The translations under genes were made by a program, and so were the position numbers. From Paenibacillus sp. ACRRY (GTDB taxonomy: Bacteria; Bacillota; Bacilli; Paenibacillales; Paenibacillaceae), in contig NZ_JAKRNM010000004.1 in the NCBI RefSeq assembly GCF_022346995.1, positions 482,633 through 546,632 of the forward strand: a stretch of 64,000 nt of DNA. Reading direction: 5' to 3'. Each line of letters starts with the position of its first letter. Within the stretch, counting starts at the first letter, position 1. Of this stretch, positions 1 through 8,475 are shown in pieces. A model generated the notes under the pieces. It did no database searches. It worked only from the letters and a program-made list of their open reading frames with translations, and was not told where the DNA came from.

Positions 1-1
1 G

Positions 2-469
2 GGAGCAGGTTTTGCTGTAGTTGCCCAGCAGATTCGCAAGCTGTCGGACGAGAGTACACAATCGGTTCACCGGATTAACGAATTGATCAGTCGTGTTCAG
101 CAGCGTATTCGCGATACGGCACAGCTGATTCATGAGCAGCACGGGCTTGTCGTGAATGAGTCCCAGCGCACCATTAACGTCGATCAGACGCTGCAGGAGC
201 TGACGGGAACGGTTGAGGTGTTCATGAAGGGCGCTCATGAGATCGGCTCCAAAATTGCTGAGCAGACCGTTCGGGTTGAACGAACACATGGTCACGTGAA
301 ACAGATTCAAGGAAAAGCCGGCTCGTTCTCGGACGAGGCCAGACGGATTATGGATGCCGCTCATGAGGAGACGGCAATCATGGAGGAAATCTCATCTTCC
401 GCTGAAGAATTGAGACAATTAACGGATCGTTTGATGGATAAAACAAAAGCATTTCGGATGCAGCCTTGA
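2..469 (+). CDS. methyl-accepting chemotaxis protein, C-terminal part (5' truncated)
   Basis: The reading frame is open from the window edge. It begins with the receptor hairpin-tip sequence GAGFAVVAQQIRKLSDES, the core that contacts CheA and CheW in chemoreceptors. About 135 residues of helical coiled coil follow, and the protein ends with the helix EEISSSAEELRQLTDRLMDKTKAF, as is usual for the receptor C-terminus. The ligand-binding, membrane and HAMP parts lie outside the window, so ligand and topology cannot be told. There is no CheR-docking pentapeptide at the C-terminus. An intrinsic terminator overlaps the stop codon, so this is the last gene of its transcript. Confidence 0.9.
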   Translation, partial: GAGFAVVAQQIRKLSDESTQSVHRINELISRVQQRIRDTAQLIHEQHGLVVNESQRTINVDQTLQELTGTVEVFMKGAHEIGSKIAEQTVRVERTHGHVKQIQGKAGSFSDEARRIMDAAHEETAIMEEISSSAEELRQLTDRLMDKTKAFRMQP

Positions 470-492
470 GCTGTGTCCGGAGTGCTTTTTTT
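448..492 (+). terminator. intrinsic terminator of the chemoreceptor gene
   Basis: A G+C-containing hairpin has its 5' arm (AGCATTTCGGATGCAGC) inside the last codons and its 3' arm (GCTGTGTCCGGAGTGCT) after the stop. It includes several G-T pairs and is followed by a run of seven T. Confidence 0.7.
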
Positions 493-642
493 CTTAATAT
501 GGATAAACCCGAACATTCTTTCGCAAAATTTGAGGTTTGTAAAGTTTTTTTTATGAAACATTAACAAATTCGCAACGACTGGGCGATAAATGACGATATA
601 ATAGTTGTAGTATTCCATTTTTAAAAGAAGGAGCCCAGTATA

Positions 643-1482
643 TTGAAAACTTGGACAGGTATCCTGCTGATGATCGTTTTGGCGGTTGTTACGATTAGTA
701 CAACTTCAGCTGCCAGAACATCCAATGAACAAAAACAGCTTAACATAGATGATCAATCCAGCCAGACCGATGGGGTCGTGGCATCCAATATAGAAACCAA
801 TGAAACATCCTTTACCTCAATAGAGAAAACTCCTGTAAAAAAAGAGAACGTTTCCGTTGCTCCGGAAAATGAAAAGGTCAGATTATACCCGTTGCAAGTG
901 GAGGGTTCGGGTTATATTTATAACGGCATGATTCTTGAAGTGAATGGACAGACACGTGAATTCAGCAACTGGCAGGGAGAAGGCGGTTCTTACAAACCTG
1001 AAATACATGAAATAGATCTGAATGGGGATGGCAAAAAGGAGATTATCGTGCTGTTCACCGCCGGACACGGGACGGGTATTTATTTGGGTCAGGCACACAT
1101 TATAGATCCGGATACGCTGGAAGAGATGAATATGCAGCCTTTGGATGAGGTTGTAAAGCAGCACATGAAGTCCAAAATAAACGTAACGCCTGGGAAAGTG
1201 ACCATTGACGTAGCGTTGGATGGGGTGGAGTTAGAACCTTCTCAGATTGAGGAAGAAACGGATGGCATGGCCTATAATGATGAACTTCAATTCGGCGATG
1301 TCGTGTATTACAGTGTGGAGAACGGTAAGTTGGAAGTCACGGCATCCGGTGCTTATGGACCGGCTGGGTACGACGGAGATCTGACATTTGCCTATGCATA
1401 CCAGGATGGCGAATGGAAGGCCGAGAATGTTGAATACAGCACAGAAGCGTATGAAGACGAGTATTATGAATCGTTTGATTGA
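643..1482 (+). CDS. secreted hypothetical protein with a calcium-loop-like motif
   Basis: This is an unrecognised 279-residue protein. It starts at TTG, chosen because AAGAAGGAG lies nine bases upstream. Residues 1-24 form a signal peptide ending TTSAA, so the protein is exported. A low-complexity Ser/Thr/Glu linker follows to about residue 80. The globular part contains EIDLNGDGKKEIIVLF, a DxNxDGxxE loop like those in FG-GAP/VCBS or EF-hand-like repeats, which suggests calcium binding. The C-terminus is rich in Tyr, Asp and Glu. The gene stands alone, with terminators or long gaps on both sides. Function is unknown; a cell-surface or matrix role is only an inference from export. Confidence 0.75.
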   Translation: MKTWTGILLMIVLAVVTISTTSAARTSNEQKQLNIDDQSSQTDGVVASNIETNETSFTSIEKTPVKKENVSVAPENEKVRLYPLQVEGSGYIYNGMILEVNGQTREFSNWQGEGGSYKPEIHEIDLNGDGKKEIIVLFTAGHGTGIYLGQAHIIDPDTLEEMNMQPLDEVVKQHMKSKINVTPGKVTIDVALDGVELEPSQIEEETDGMAYNDELQFGDVVYYSVENGKLEVTASGAYGPAGYDGDLTFAYAYQDGEWKAENVEYSTEAYEDEYYESFD

Positions 1483-1647
1483 ATTCACGGAGTAGAAGAT
1501 TTAAGGGATCGATGCTTGTCATAAAAGAATAACTTATGCTTCTGCCTTATTAGGCGAGGGCAGGAATGGTGGGGCTGAAAAAAAACGGGGATACTCAGCC
1601 TCGCTTTGTGCTGTCCTTATACAGAAATATTTCCATAATATTGAATT

Positions 1648-1683
1648 AAAGTGGTTGACATTACCACTTTAGTCGTTTAAATG
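1648..1683 (+). promoter_or_regulatory. promoter with an overlapping perfect inverted repeat
   Basis: TTGACA (1655-1660) is followed after 17 bases by TAAATG (1678-1683), a plausible -35/-10 pair with a weak -10. The arms AAAGTGGT (1648-1655) and ACCACTTT (1663-1670) are perfectly complementary around a 7-base centre and cover the -35 box, the geometry of a repressor operator. The regulator is unknown. The promoter would serve the stalk-domain gene starting at 1723. Confidence 0.45.
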
Positions 1684-1722
1684 TATAAAGGACAAACAAT
1701 TTGTGTATGGGAGGGATTTACA

Positions 1723-2430
1723 GTGAAGAAAAAAGCCGTAATCGGACTGATGGTGGGCACACTGACACTCGGTATTGGTACAGGGGCACTGGCAGCAACA
1801 GGGCTTGAACCAATTAAGGCCTATCTGAACAGCAAGATTTCTCTGAAAATGAATGGAGCAACAGTGACAGCCAAGGATGCCAATGGCAAGACGGTACTGC
1901 CAATAACCTACAATGGAACAACGTATTTACCTGTGCGAGCAGTGGGGACATTACTCGGTACGGAAATTACTTATGACAGTGCAACCTCTTCGATTCTGAT
2001 CGGCAATAGCAACGGATCTAATGCACCCGAAGAGAATAAGTTAACATTGAGTTCACTTGGAGCAACTGCGCTTGGAACATCCGCGTGGCACACCAAGGAT
2101 CCGGGCGACACATCGTATAAAGGGAAAGACTACAAAGATGTATATCTTCATACGGACTCCGTAAAACAAGGCGAAAGCTTCCAGATCATGACACAAAAAA
2201 AGTATTCCAAGTTACATCTGGAACTGGCAGCCATTGCGGGTACCCACGAGATCAGAATTATAGATCATAATAATACAACGCTGAAAACACTCACTGTTGC
2301 AGCAGATCGTGGATTGCAGAGTGTAGATGTTGATGTTTCCGAGGCTGATTTTGTTTTTGTGGAGATCGTTGACGAAGAACCCGGCTCTTCTCTGTTCGTT
2401 CCATTGACTACTTCGTATCTGACTAAATAA
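1723..2430 (+). CDS. secreted protein with copper-amine-oxidase-type stalk domain
   Basis: The GTG start is chosen because GGGAGGGA sits just upstream; an in-frame ATG at 1681 has no ribosome site. The 235-residue product has a signal peptide (KKKAVIGLMVGTLTLGIGTGALAA). Residues roughly 35-90 match the N-terminal stalk domain of copper amine oxidases, with SLKMNGATVTAKDANGK and TTYLPVRAVGTLLGTEITYD, a domain common in secreted Paenibacillus proteins. The C-terminal ~120 residues are beta-rich and resemble the NPCBM/jelly-roll modules often attached to stalk domains, but I cannot assign them firmly. No catalytic motif is visible, so a binding or surface role is inferred. It is monocistronic, with its own promoter and terminator. 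Confidence 0.8.
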   Translation: MKKKAVIGLMVGTLTLGIGTGALAATGLEPIKAYLNSKISLKMNGATVTAKDANGKTVLPITYNGTTYLPVRAVGTLLGTEITYDSATSSILIGNSNGSNAPEENKLTLSSLGATALGTSAWHTKDPGDTSYKGKDYKDVYLHTDSVKQGESFQIMTQKKYSKLHLELAAIAGTHEIRIIDHNNTTLKTLTVAADRGLQSVDVDVSEADFVFVEIVDEEPGSSLFVPLTTSYLTK

Positions 2431-2447
2431 TATTTTATTGTTTATAA

Positions 2448-2515
2448 AAAAACGATTATTGTCATTGCGTTAGACGGTTCAGCCTGAACCACCGGCGCAT
2501 GCAATAATCGTTTTT
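2448..2515. terminator. bidirectional terminator between convergent genes
   Basis: Arms AAAAACGATTATTG (2448-2461) and CAATAATCGTTTTT (2502-2515) are perfect complements with a structured 40-base middle containing GGTTCAGCCTGAACC. The A-run and T-run make it work on either strand, for the stalk-domain gene (+) and the dioxygenase gene (-). Confidence 0.75.
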
Positions 2516-2549
2516 GGTTTGAGAGAAATGATCTAAAGTTATGAGCTGC

Positions 2550-3524
2550 TTAACGAATTACGGTATCGAGAGGTTTGAGATTGGCTTCGATCTCTGCCCG
2601 GCGGCCTTCCAGGAATGGAGGCAAAGCGAGCGATTCTCCCAGATGAGCAAGTTCTTCGTCCGTATCAAAACCAGGACCATCCGTCGCGAGTTCAAACAGG
2701 ATGCCGTTTGCTTCACGGAAGTACAAGGACCGGAAGTAAAAGCGATCGACGAAGCCGGAATTAGGGAAGCTGAAGTTGCGAACACGTTCCACCCATTGTT
2801 TTAATTCTTCCTCATTATCCACCCGGAAGGCAACATGGTGTACGCTGCCACGTCCTGGTCTTTCGATCGGCAGGTCATTACGCTCCTCCACGTGGACCTC
2901 GGAACCACTGCCTCCTTCACCGGATTCGAATACAAGTACATCCGGTTGTCCTGCAACAAAAGCAGGGTAGGTTCCATTTTGACGGAATCCAAGCAGCTCT
3001 GTGAGAACTGTCGCCGTCAACGATGCATCCTGAACGGTGAGGTGTACAGGACCAAGACCAACAATACCGTATTCAGCCGGTACCGGGCTCTGATCCCATG
3101 GTTTGCCTCCAGGTACACCTGTGTTGTTTTCATCAGACACTAAGATCAGACGCTGGTTCTCAAAATCAGTAAATGAGAGTGTTGCGCGGCCGCCACGATC
3201 CATAATTTCACCATGAGGTACTTCGTACTCGTCAAAACGTTTGATCCAATACTGGAGGGCAGCATCACTAGGAACGCGCAGCGAAGTAGCAGAGATGCTG
3301 TTCACGCCTTCGCGTGTCTGTCCAGCCATCGGAATTTCGAAGAAGGTTAGCTCGGTGCCGGGATTACCTTTTTCATCTCCATAGAAGAGATGGTATACGG
3401 AAACGTCATCCTGATTTACTGTTTTTTTGATCAGGCGAAGGCCCATGACATCGGTATAAAAGCGATAGTTTTCAGCGGCATGTGCGGTCAGTGCGGATAC
3501 GTGGTGAAGTCCTTTGATTTGCAT
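2550..3524 (-). CDS. ring-cleaving dioxygenase, MhqA/MhqO-type VOC protein
   Basis: The 324-residue protein holds two vicinal-oxygen-chelate (glyoxalase/extradiol dioxygenase) modules. Module one (residues 1-~130) starts IKGLHHVSALTAHAAENYRFY. Module two starts near residue 155 with LGPVHLTVQDASLTATVLTEL and carries SVHHVAFRV. Metal-binding His and Glu positions are visible (GLHH, PVHLTV, GILFELATD). Length and layout match the B. subtilis MhqA/MhqO group, which detoxify quinones and diamide-like electrophiles. GGAGG precedes the ATG. It is transcribed alone from a promoter carrying an MhqR-like palindrome, which supports the family call. Which substrate ring is cleaved cannot be read from sequence. 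Confidence 0.85.
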   Translation of the reverse strand: MQIKGLHHVSALTAHAAENYRFYTDVMGLRLIKKTVNQDDVSVYHLFYGDEKGNPGTELTFFEIPMAGQTREGVNSISATSLRVPSDAALQYWIKRFDEYEVPHGEIMDRGGRATLSFTDFENQRLILVSDENNTGVPGGKPWDQSPVPAEYGIVGLGPVHLTVQDASLTATVLTELLGFRQNGTYPAFVAGQPDVLVFESGEGGSGSEVHVEERNDLPIERPGRGSVHHVAFRVDNEEELKQWVERVRNFSFPNSGFVDRFYFRSLYFREANGILFELATDGPGFDTDEELAHLGESLALPPFLEGRRAEIEANLKPLDTVIR

Positions 3525-3629
3525 TGTTAATTCCTCCTGGGTAATTGGGATTTGAGGTATTCTAATTATGTGTGAGATTGATTTTTACTTTTATTAAGTT
3601 GCTAACTTTTTGTTTGTTTTGTTCTGCAT

Positions 3630-3660
3630 TTATCTTAACATAAAGATAATTATAAAGCAA
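3630..3660 (-). promoter_or_regulatory. promoter with MhqR-like operator upstream of the dioxygenase
   Basis: On the minus strand TTGCTT (3660-3655) is followed after exactly 17 bases by TAAGAT (3637-3632). The -10 region lies in a perfect inverted repeat, TTATCTT and AAGATAA with a 6-base centre (3630-3649). This fits TATCT-N8-AGATA, the spacing I recall for the B. subtilis MhqR operator. Because a MhqA/MhqO-type gene follows, quinone-responsive repression is a reasonable inference. No mhqR-like gene is in the window. Confidence 0.6.
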
Positions 3661-3765
3661 TACATATCTGTAACATTAAACGGATAGACTTTCGCTTCGA
3701 TTAATGCCAAAATGAAAAATATTACATTTCAAGATGTGACTGTCGGTAATGGGAAGGAGAAGAAC

Positions 3766-4527
3766 ATGGGATATCCCCAGTGGCTTGACCCTTATGATGA
3801 ACGGCCTTTTATCATGTTTTCGAATCCACATATATGGGCGATGGGCTGCACGGCAATGGTGATTATCTTGCTGTATCTGTTTAGAAACCACTTGAGATCA
3901 TGGCCGGAACGCACACGGAGGCTGCTGCGATTCGCTTTAGCCATCTTCATGATCGGTTGTGAAGGTCTGCTTCAGTTATGGTATGTCTACGGCGGTGTGT
4001 GGAGTGTAAGAACATCATTGCCACTGGAACTGTGCAGTCTGTCCCTTTTGTTGTCAGCCGTGCTGTTGTTAACACGCAGTCGTTTACTGCATTCGGCGTT
4101 ATTATTTGCAGGGATTGCAGGAGCACTGATGGCGATCGTAACTCCCAACCTGGGTTATACCGTTCCACATTTTCGTTTTATTCAATTTTTTACGGCTCAT
4201 GCCTGTATTATACTTGCGCTGCTCTATATGACCTGGGTAGAACAGCTTCGTCCAAGCTGGAGATCGGTTGTGGGTTCAATGGTTTTTGTTAATGTGGCTG
4301 CGCTGATTGTATATGGAATGGATGTGCTTTTGGAAGCCAACTATATGTTTCTTCGTCATAAACCGGAGACGGCATCTGTACTGGATCTTCTGGGACCTTA
4401 CCCGTTATATATTCTTGGGGAGGAAGTACTGGCATCCGTATTGTTTTCACTAATGTACGTGCTGTTCTTTGCCATTCCGGAGCGAGTGAAGAACCGGGTG
4501 AAGAAGGAGAGAAGTTCTGCGGTGTGA
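3766..4527 (+). CDS. TIGR02206/YwaF-family integral membrane protein
   Basis: The start at 3766 is preferred because GGGAAGGAG lies eight bases upstream; the in-frame ATG at 3712 has no such site. The 253-residue product has about seven hydrophobic segments. It carries YwaF-family signatures: the N-terminal HIWAMGCTAMVIILLYLF segment, the SLPLELCSLSLLLSAVLLL segment, TPNLGYTVPHFRFIQFFTAH, and the late PYPLYILGEEVLA motif. These polar residues within membrane segments are typical of the family. Its biochemical role is unknown even in well-studied Bacillus. It is a single gene between a divergent promoter region and a terminator-like hairpin. Confidence 0.8.
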   Translation: MGYPQWLDPYDERPFIMFSNPHIWAMGCTAMVIILLYLFRNHLRSWPERTRRLLRFALAIFMIGCEGLLQLWYVYGGVWSVRTSLPLELCSLSLLLSAVLLLTRSRLLHSALLFAGIAGALMAIVTPNLGYTVPHFRFIQFFTAHACIILALLYMTWVEQLRPSWRSVVGSMVFVNVAALIVYGMDVLLEANYMFLRHKPETASVLDLLGPYPLYILGEEVLASVLFSLMYVLFFAIPERVKNRVKKERSSAV

Positions 4528-4550
4528 TTGGCAAAAGGAGAACAATGAAA

Positions 4551-4588
4551 ATCCCGCAGTATCCTGAGGCTCAGGAGACATGCGGGAT
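4551..4588. terminator. terminator-like hairpin between convergent genes
   Basis: ATCCCGCA (4551-4558) pairs with TGCGGGAT (4581-4588), and TCCTGAGGCTCAGGA forms an inner stem. The minus-strand side is followed by TTTTC and the plus side by a short T-rich stretch, so it probably serves both the YwaF-like gene and the SDR gene. Confidence 0.6.
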
Positions 4589-4626
4589 GTTTGGTTTATT
4601 GAATTCGCTACGATGGGACGGATAAC

Positions 4627-5421
4627 TTATCCTCGAAGGAGGGATTCTGCACCATCCACGTAGATCCGTGTACCTGTGACATGGGAAGATTCGTCGGAAG
4701 CCAGGAAAAGCACCAGGTTGGCTACCTGTTCTGATGTGCCAGGTTCACCCTTGAGCGGATGCTCATGACCTTCCGGGAATTCCACGGGAATCTGTACATC
4801 CTTCAGATCATCTGAAGGATAAGTGTTGTCATCGATGTTGGTATCGATGGCACCAGGACAGACGGCGTTGACACGAATCTTGTAACGCGCCAGTTCGAGC
4901 GCAGCCATCTTCGTAAAAGCGGTTTGCCCGGCTTTGCTGGAAGCGTATGCAGAGAACCCGATACCTGAGAATACCCGGTTACCGTTAATCGAACTGGTGA
5001 TGATGATGCTGCCTCCGCGGTCTTTCAGATGGGGGATGGCGTATTTGACGGTTGCAAACGTACCGCGCATATTAATCTCCATCGTTTGATCCCAGTCTTC
5101 CGGTTCCATTGTTTCAATCGGAGCCATTGTGCCGTTGATCCCGGCATTGGCGAATACAATATCCAGTTTGCCGGCTTCAGCCGCAGCCTGATTAATCGCT
5201 TTTTGCACATGGTCTGGTTTGGAGATATCACATTCGATTACATAAGCCTCACCGCCGGCCTTCTCAATGGTCTGCTTCGTTTCTTCCGCTTTCTCTGGCG
5301 TACGGTCCAGCATGTAGACTTTGGCTCCATGCTCTGCAAAACGAATCGCGGTAGCCTGCCCAATACCGGAACCACCGCCGGTTACAATCGCCACTTTTCC
5401 TTTTAAACGCTGTTCACTCAT
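4627..5421 (-). CDS. SDR-family NAD(P)-dependent oxidoreductase
   Basis: This is a 264-residue classical short-chain dehydrogenase. TGGGSGIG (residues 14-21) binds the cofactor, NAG (about 92-94) is the structural motif, and the catalytic triad is Ser in IIITSS, Tyr and Lys in YASSK. The acidic residue in MLDRTPEKAEE at the end of the second strand favours NAD over NADP. The segment CPGAIDTNI is the usual substrate loop entry, and SSHVTGTRIYVDGAESLLRG is the family C-terminus. The substrate is not predictable. GGAGGGATC precedes the ATG. It is monocistronic on the minus strand. Confidence 0.88.
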   Translation of the reverse strand: MSEQRLKGKVAIVTGGGSGIGQATAIRFAEHGAKVYMLDRTPEKAEETKQTIEKAGGEAYVIECDISKPDHVQKAINQAAAEAGKLDIVFANAGINGTMAPIETMEPEDWDQTMEINMRGTFATVKYAIPHLKDRGGSIIITSSINGNRVFSGIGFSAYASSKAGQTAFTKMAALELARYKIRVNAVCPGAIDTNIDDNTYPSDDLKDVQIPVEFPEGHEHPLKGEPGTSEQVANLVLFLASDESSHVTGTRIYVDGAESLLRG

Positions 5422-5517
5422 CCTGATCCCTCCACGTCCATAAGATTTCAGTGTTACTCTCTATCTCTACATACCCGGCACAAGGGAGGTGAATCAGATT
5501 CCTTCATACTTGTCCAA

Positions 5518-5548
5518 CCCAAAAAAACAGGACCGAGAATCGGTCCTG
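5518..5548 (-). terminator. intrinsic terminator of the yqkE-like gene
   Basis: CAGGACCGA and TCGGTCCTG (5528-5548) form a 9-bp stem with a GAA loop, followed on the minus strand by seven T (5527-5521). Confidence 0.85.
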
Positions 5549-5601
5549 AATCTGAGTTTGAATATGAAATGACGTCAATATGCGAATCGCATGCAGGAAT
5601 G

Positions 5602-5859
5602 TTATTTATGTTTCTTCCAGTCCAGCGAGCTGTTATTCAATAAATACTCGAAGTCATTATCCCGACGCTTCTGTTCCGCTTTGCGAGCTTCTTCCGCCTG
5701 CTGTCGTTCCTCTTCCTTGCGCTGGGCTTCGGCAGCCTTGGCTTCATCAGCCTGAGCCTTCAGCTTCTCCAGTACTTCGCTGCTGAGCAGATCCTTCAGC
5801 GTCGTTGGTTTATCCTGAGCTGCTTTGGGAGCAGCAGGTTGTTTTTTGGATTTTGCCAT
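5602..5859 (-). CDS. YqkE-family small charged protein
   Basis: The 85-residue protein starts at an ATG directly preceded by GAGGAGAATTTTCC; a longer in-frame version to 5913 lacks a ribosome site. The N-terminus is Lys/Ala-rich, followed by TLKDLLSSEVLEKLKAQ, a long Glu/Arg/Lys/Gln helix, and the C-terminal DNDFEYLLNNSSLDWKKHK. This order matches the YqkE (DUF3886) family of small cytosolic Firmicute proteins with unknown function. The middle is a likely single alpha helix. It is monocistronic with a strong terminator. Confidence 0.85.
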   Translation of the reverse strand: MAKSKKQPAAPKAAQDKPTTLKDLLSSEVLEKLKAQADEAKAAEAQRKEEERQQAEEARKAEQKRRDNDFEYLLNNSSLDWKKHK

Positions 5860-6058
5860 GGAAAATTCTCCTCTCAAACGTAAATCAGGTTCCCTGTTTC
5901 GATCCGTAGTCATAGTATATCAGGTTCCCCGAATCCATTCCATGAAACGAGTCAAGAAAAGAAGGAAATCAGCTGTTCCGTGACGAATGAAAACGGGTAT
6001 AAAATCATATAGTATTACCGATACTGCGACTATTCCCTGGAGAAAGGAGTCGTTGTTC

Positions 6059-6169
6059 GTGGAAGTTGACCGCAGCTTGTTGAAAGGGCTTGCATGGGGG
6101 GTTGCCTTCAGCTGCCCGCTATGGATTGCGATTATTGGCTGGTTCCGTTTGTTGGGGTGGATGTTGTGA
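6059..6169 (+). CDS. small hydrophobic protein, 36 residues
   Basis: A GTG start with AAAGGAG nine bases upstream opens a 36-residue frame. It has a charged N-terminus (VEVDRSLLKGLAWGV) and one predicted membrane helix (AFSCPLWIAIIGWFRLLGWML). A longer in-frame start exists at 5987 without a ribosome site. I do not recognise it. The good ribosome site and membrane-helix composition support a real gene, but the short length leaves doubt. A terminator follows about 85 bases downstream. Confidence 0.45.
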   Translation: MEVDRSLLKGLAWGVAFSCPLWIAIIGWFRLLGWML

Positions 6170-6253
6170 GATCAGCGGGTTGCAGAGCTGCTGTGTATAT
6201 ATGTGCGTAGAGGGCTTTTTTTTAATCCTCCTATGTAAACGCTATCATTGAAT

Positions 6254-6292
6254 AAAGCTCTGCCTTGCGTATTATCGCAAGACAGAGCTTTT
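6254..6292. terminator. bidirectional terminator
   Basis: AAAGCTCTG...CTTGCG pairs with CGCAAG...CAGAGCTTT across a TATTAT loop, with T-runs on both strands. It ends the cyclophilin gene (-) and the small membrane protein gene (+). Confidence 0.75.
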
Positions 6293-6317
6293 GTTTGTGA
6301 TGTACCTGAAGCCTTTA

Positions 6318-6968
6318 TTACTCTGGCATTTTAACAGGTTCAGGATATTCCAGTCCATGCGTGTCCACGGTCACTTTTTTCATGACTTGATCGGTGACCG
6401 GTTTGTCACCTGCACCTATTTCCGTAGCTGCGATTCCATCGACTACGTCCATACCCTCTGTGACTTTGCCAAAGGTTGCATAAGCATTATCCAGGTAATC
6501 CGCATCAGCTAACATAATGAAAAACTGGGAACCGGCCGAGTCTAGGTTATCAGATTGACGAGCCATGGAAATAACCCCGCGAGTATGATTCAAATGGTTT
6601 TTGTGCCCGTTGGATGTGAATTCACCTTTAATGGCATATCCGGGGCCGCCTGAACCATCACCAGCTGGGTCTCCACCTTGAATCATGAAGCCTGGAATGA
6701 CGCGGTGAAAGATGAGGCCATCATAGAAACCCTGATTGGCCAGTGAGATGAAATTGTAAACCGTGTTGGGCGCAATTTCCGGATAGAGTTCGATCACGAT
6801 TTTTTGCCCGTCCTGCATTTCAATCGTGGCTACCGGGTTTTCACCTTCAGGCGGAGCCGGAACGGGTTCCGTGGCGCCGCTCGAAGGGCGTCCGCAGCCG
6901 CTAATAACAATAAGCAGCAGCGCCATGATCAGCGATGCAGCAGTTGTTTTTTTCCATCGTAAAGACAT
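6318..6968 (-). CDS. cyclophilin-type peptidyl-prolyl isomerase lipoprotein
   Basis: The 216-residue product begins with a lipoprotein signal (SLIMALLLIVISGCG; lipobox VISGC near residue 25), so it is predicted to be anchored on the outer face of the membrane. The rest is a single cyclophilin domain. FHRVIPGFMIQGGDPAGDG carries the catalytic Arg and active-site Phe, Met and Gln. Further down, ISMARQSDNLDSAGSQFFI and YATFGKVTEGMDVVDGI are the other conserved strands. It catalyses proline isomerisation, presumably in secreted protein folding. AAGGGGG precedes the ATG. It is monocistronic. Confidence 0.92.
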   Translation of the reverse strand: MSLRWKKTTAASLIMALLLIVISGCGRPSSGATEPVPAPPEGENPVATIEMQDGQKIVIELYPEIAPNTVYNFISLANQGFYDGLIFHRVIPGFMIQGGDPAGDGSGGPGYAIKGEFTSNGHKNHLNHTRGVISMARQSDNLDSAGSQFFIMLADADYLDNAYATFGKVTEGMDVVDGIAATEIGAGDKPVTDQVMKKVTVDTHGLEYPEPVKMPE

Positions 6969-7225
6969 GAGAATGTTCCCCCTTGCATCTCTGCTTAATG
7001 TGTTTCATCGGAATTATTTTGGGATAATCCATCAACTATCATACCGTTTTTTGGGACAGGAAGGCAATCCAGGCTTTACTTTTGCAGGTACCAGGGATGG
7101 CCTTCATGGAAGCATAGGTGTAAAATAAGGAAAATGCTTCCGCAGCAGGGACGTACGGGTCTGTTCCGTCCGCTCCAAACCACGGCAGTCCCGGGCGTCA
7201 GTAAACGGAAAGGACGTGCGGGTAT

Positions 7226-8458
7226 ATGAACTTCTCGTGGAAGCGTAATCTGGTGATTTTGTGGATTGGTGTATTTTTTTGCAGCACCGCTTATTCAATC
7301 TCCATCCCGTTTTTGCCCTTGTTTCTGAGTGGCGATCTCGGCGTTCGTGATCACCTGGAGTTTTGGTCTGGGCTGGCCTTTGGCATCACGTTTCTGGCCA
7401 GTGCACTGGTGTCTCCGTTCTGGGGTTCCCTGGCAGACAAATACGGACGCAAGCCAATGCTGATCCGGTCGGGATACAGCCTTGCGGTTTTGTATTTGAT
7501 CAACTACTTTGTACAGGACCCATATTCACTCATCGTAGTCCGGCTGTTTCAGGGATTGCTGGCTGGTTTCGTTCCGGCTGCCATTGCCCTTGTGGGTACG
7601 AACACGCCTGAAGCAAAGACAGGATATGCGCTGGGTATCATGTCCACGGCTGGAGCTACAGGCGGGATCATTGGCCCGCTAATTGGCGGTGTGGTGAGCC
7701 ACTACTATGGCAACCGGAATGCTTTTTTATTTTCAGCCATTGTGGTGCTCGTCTCTGCGGTGATCGCAACCTTCTGGGTAAAAGAGGAGAATTTCAATCG
7801 CAACAAGCCGCGTTCCCATGTCATGGATGATATTCGTGAAGCCAGAGCGAATCGTCTGTTTATTACCGTGCTTGGCATGATGGGCATCTGTACCTTCTCC
7901 GTCATGATTCTTGAGCCGCTGCTCACGGTCTATGTCATGGAGATGGGTATTCAGCCGGACCGGGCATCACTCAGCTCAGGTATTATTTTCTCAGCGGTAG
8001 GTATAGCTACCGTCATTATGGCACCGAGATGGGGGAAGATAGGTCAGCGCATCGGTTACGGCAAAGTATTGATCATTGGACTCATCGGCGGGGCAGTGGG
8101 AAATCTGCTGCAATTTTTCACGACAGGTTATATTGGTTTTGGTGTTTTGCGGTTTGTATATGGGTTGTTCTTCGCGGCCGTGTTCCCGGCCATCAATGCC
8201 ATGATTGTGCAGGCGACGGACCCGGGTTTCCGAGGCAGGGCCTTTAGCCTGAATCAGTCGGCGTCCCAGATCGGTACGATGGCAGGACCCATCATTGGTG
8301 GTATTCTTGGTGGATGGCTGCCTATTCGCTGGATTTTTATCATCAACGGACTGGCACTGTTAATCACAGCGATTGTAGCCAAATGGTCGGGTCTGGAGCA
8401 TAAGCTTCCGGGTTCAGGAAAATCAGCATCGGAGAAAGCGGTAACAGCAGATCGATAG
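7226..8458 (+). CDS. MFS multidrug efflux transporter (DHA1 type)
   Basis: This is a 410-residue protein with 12 predicted membrane segments. GSLADKYGRKPML between helices 2 and 3 is the MFS motif A. GATGGIIGPLIGG in helix 5 fits the antiporter motif C. A second-half motif A-like loop (APRWGKIGQRIGYGKVL) is present. Length and motifs fit proton-coupled drug exporters of the Bmr/Blt/NorA type, but the substrate cannot be told. It is followed by an intrinsic terminator and appears monocistronic. Confidence 0.88.
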   Translation: MNFSWKRNLVILWIGVFFCSTAYSISIPFLPLFLSGDLGVRDHLEFWSGLAFGITFLASALVSPFWGSLADKYGRKPMLIRSGYSLAVLYLINYFVQDPYSLIVVRLFQGLLAGFVPAAIALVGTNTPEAKTGYALGIMSTAGATGGIIGPLIGGVVSHYYGNRNAFLFSAIVVLVSAVIATFWVKEENFNRNKPRSHVMDDIREARANRLFITVLGMMGICTFSVMILEPLLTVYVMEMGIQPDRASLSSGIIFSAVGIATVIMAPRWGKIGQRIGYGKVLIIGLIGGAVGNLLQFFTTGYIGFGVLRFVYGLFFAAVFPAINAMIVQATDPGFRGRAFSLNQSASQIGTMAGPIIGGILGGWLPIRWIFIINGLALLITAIVAKWSGLEHKLPGSGKSASEKAVTADR

Positions 8459-8475
8459 ATGGATCTTAAGGGGAG

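Noticed and set aside
3712..3765. Longer N-terminus of the YwaF-like protein from the ATG at 3712
   Set aside because: The ribosome site GGGAAGGAG lies inside this stretch and fits the ATG at 3766.
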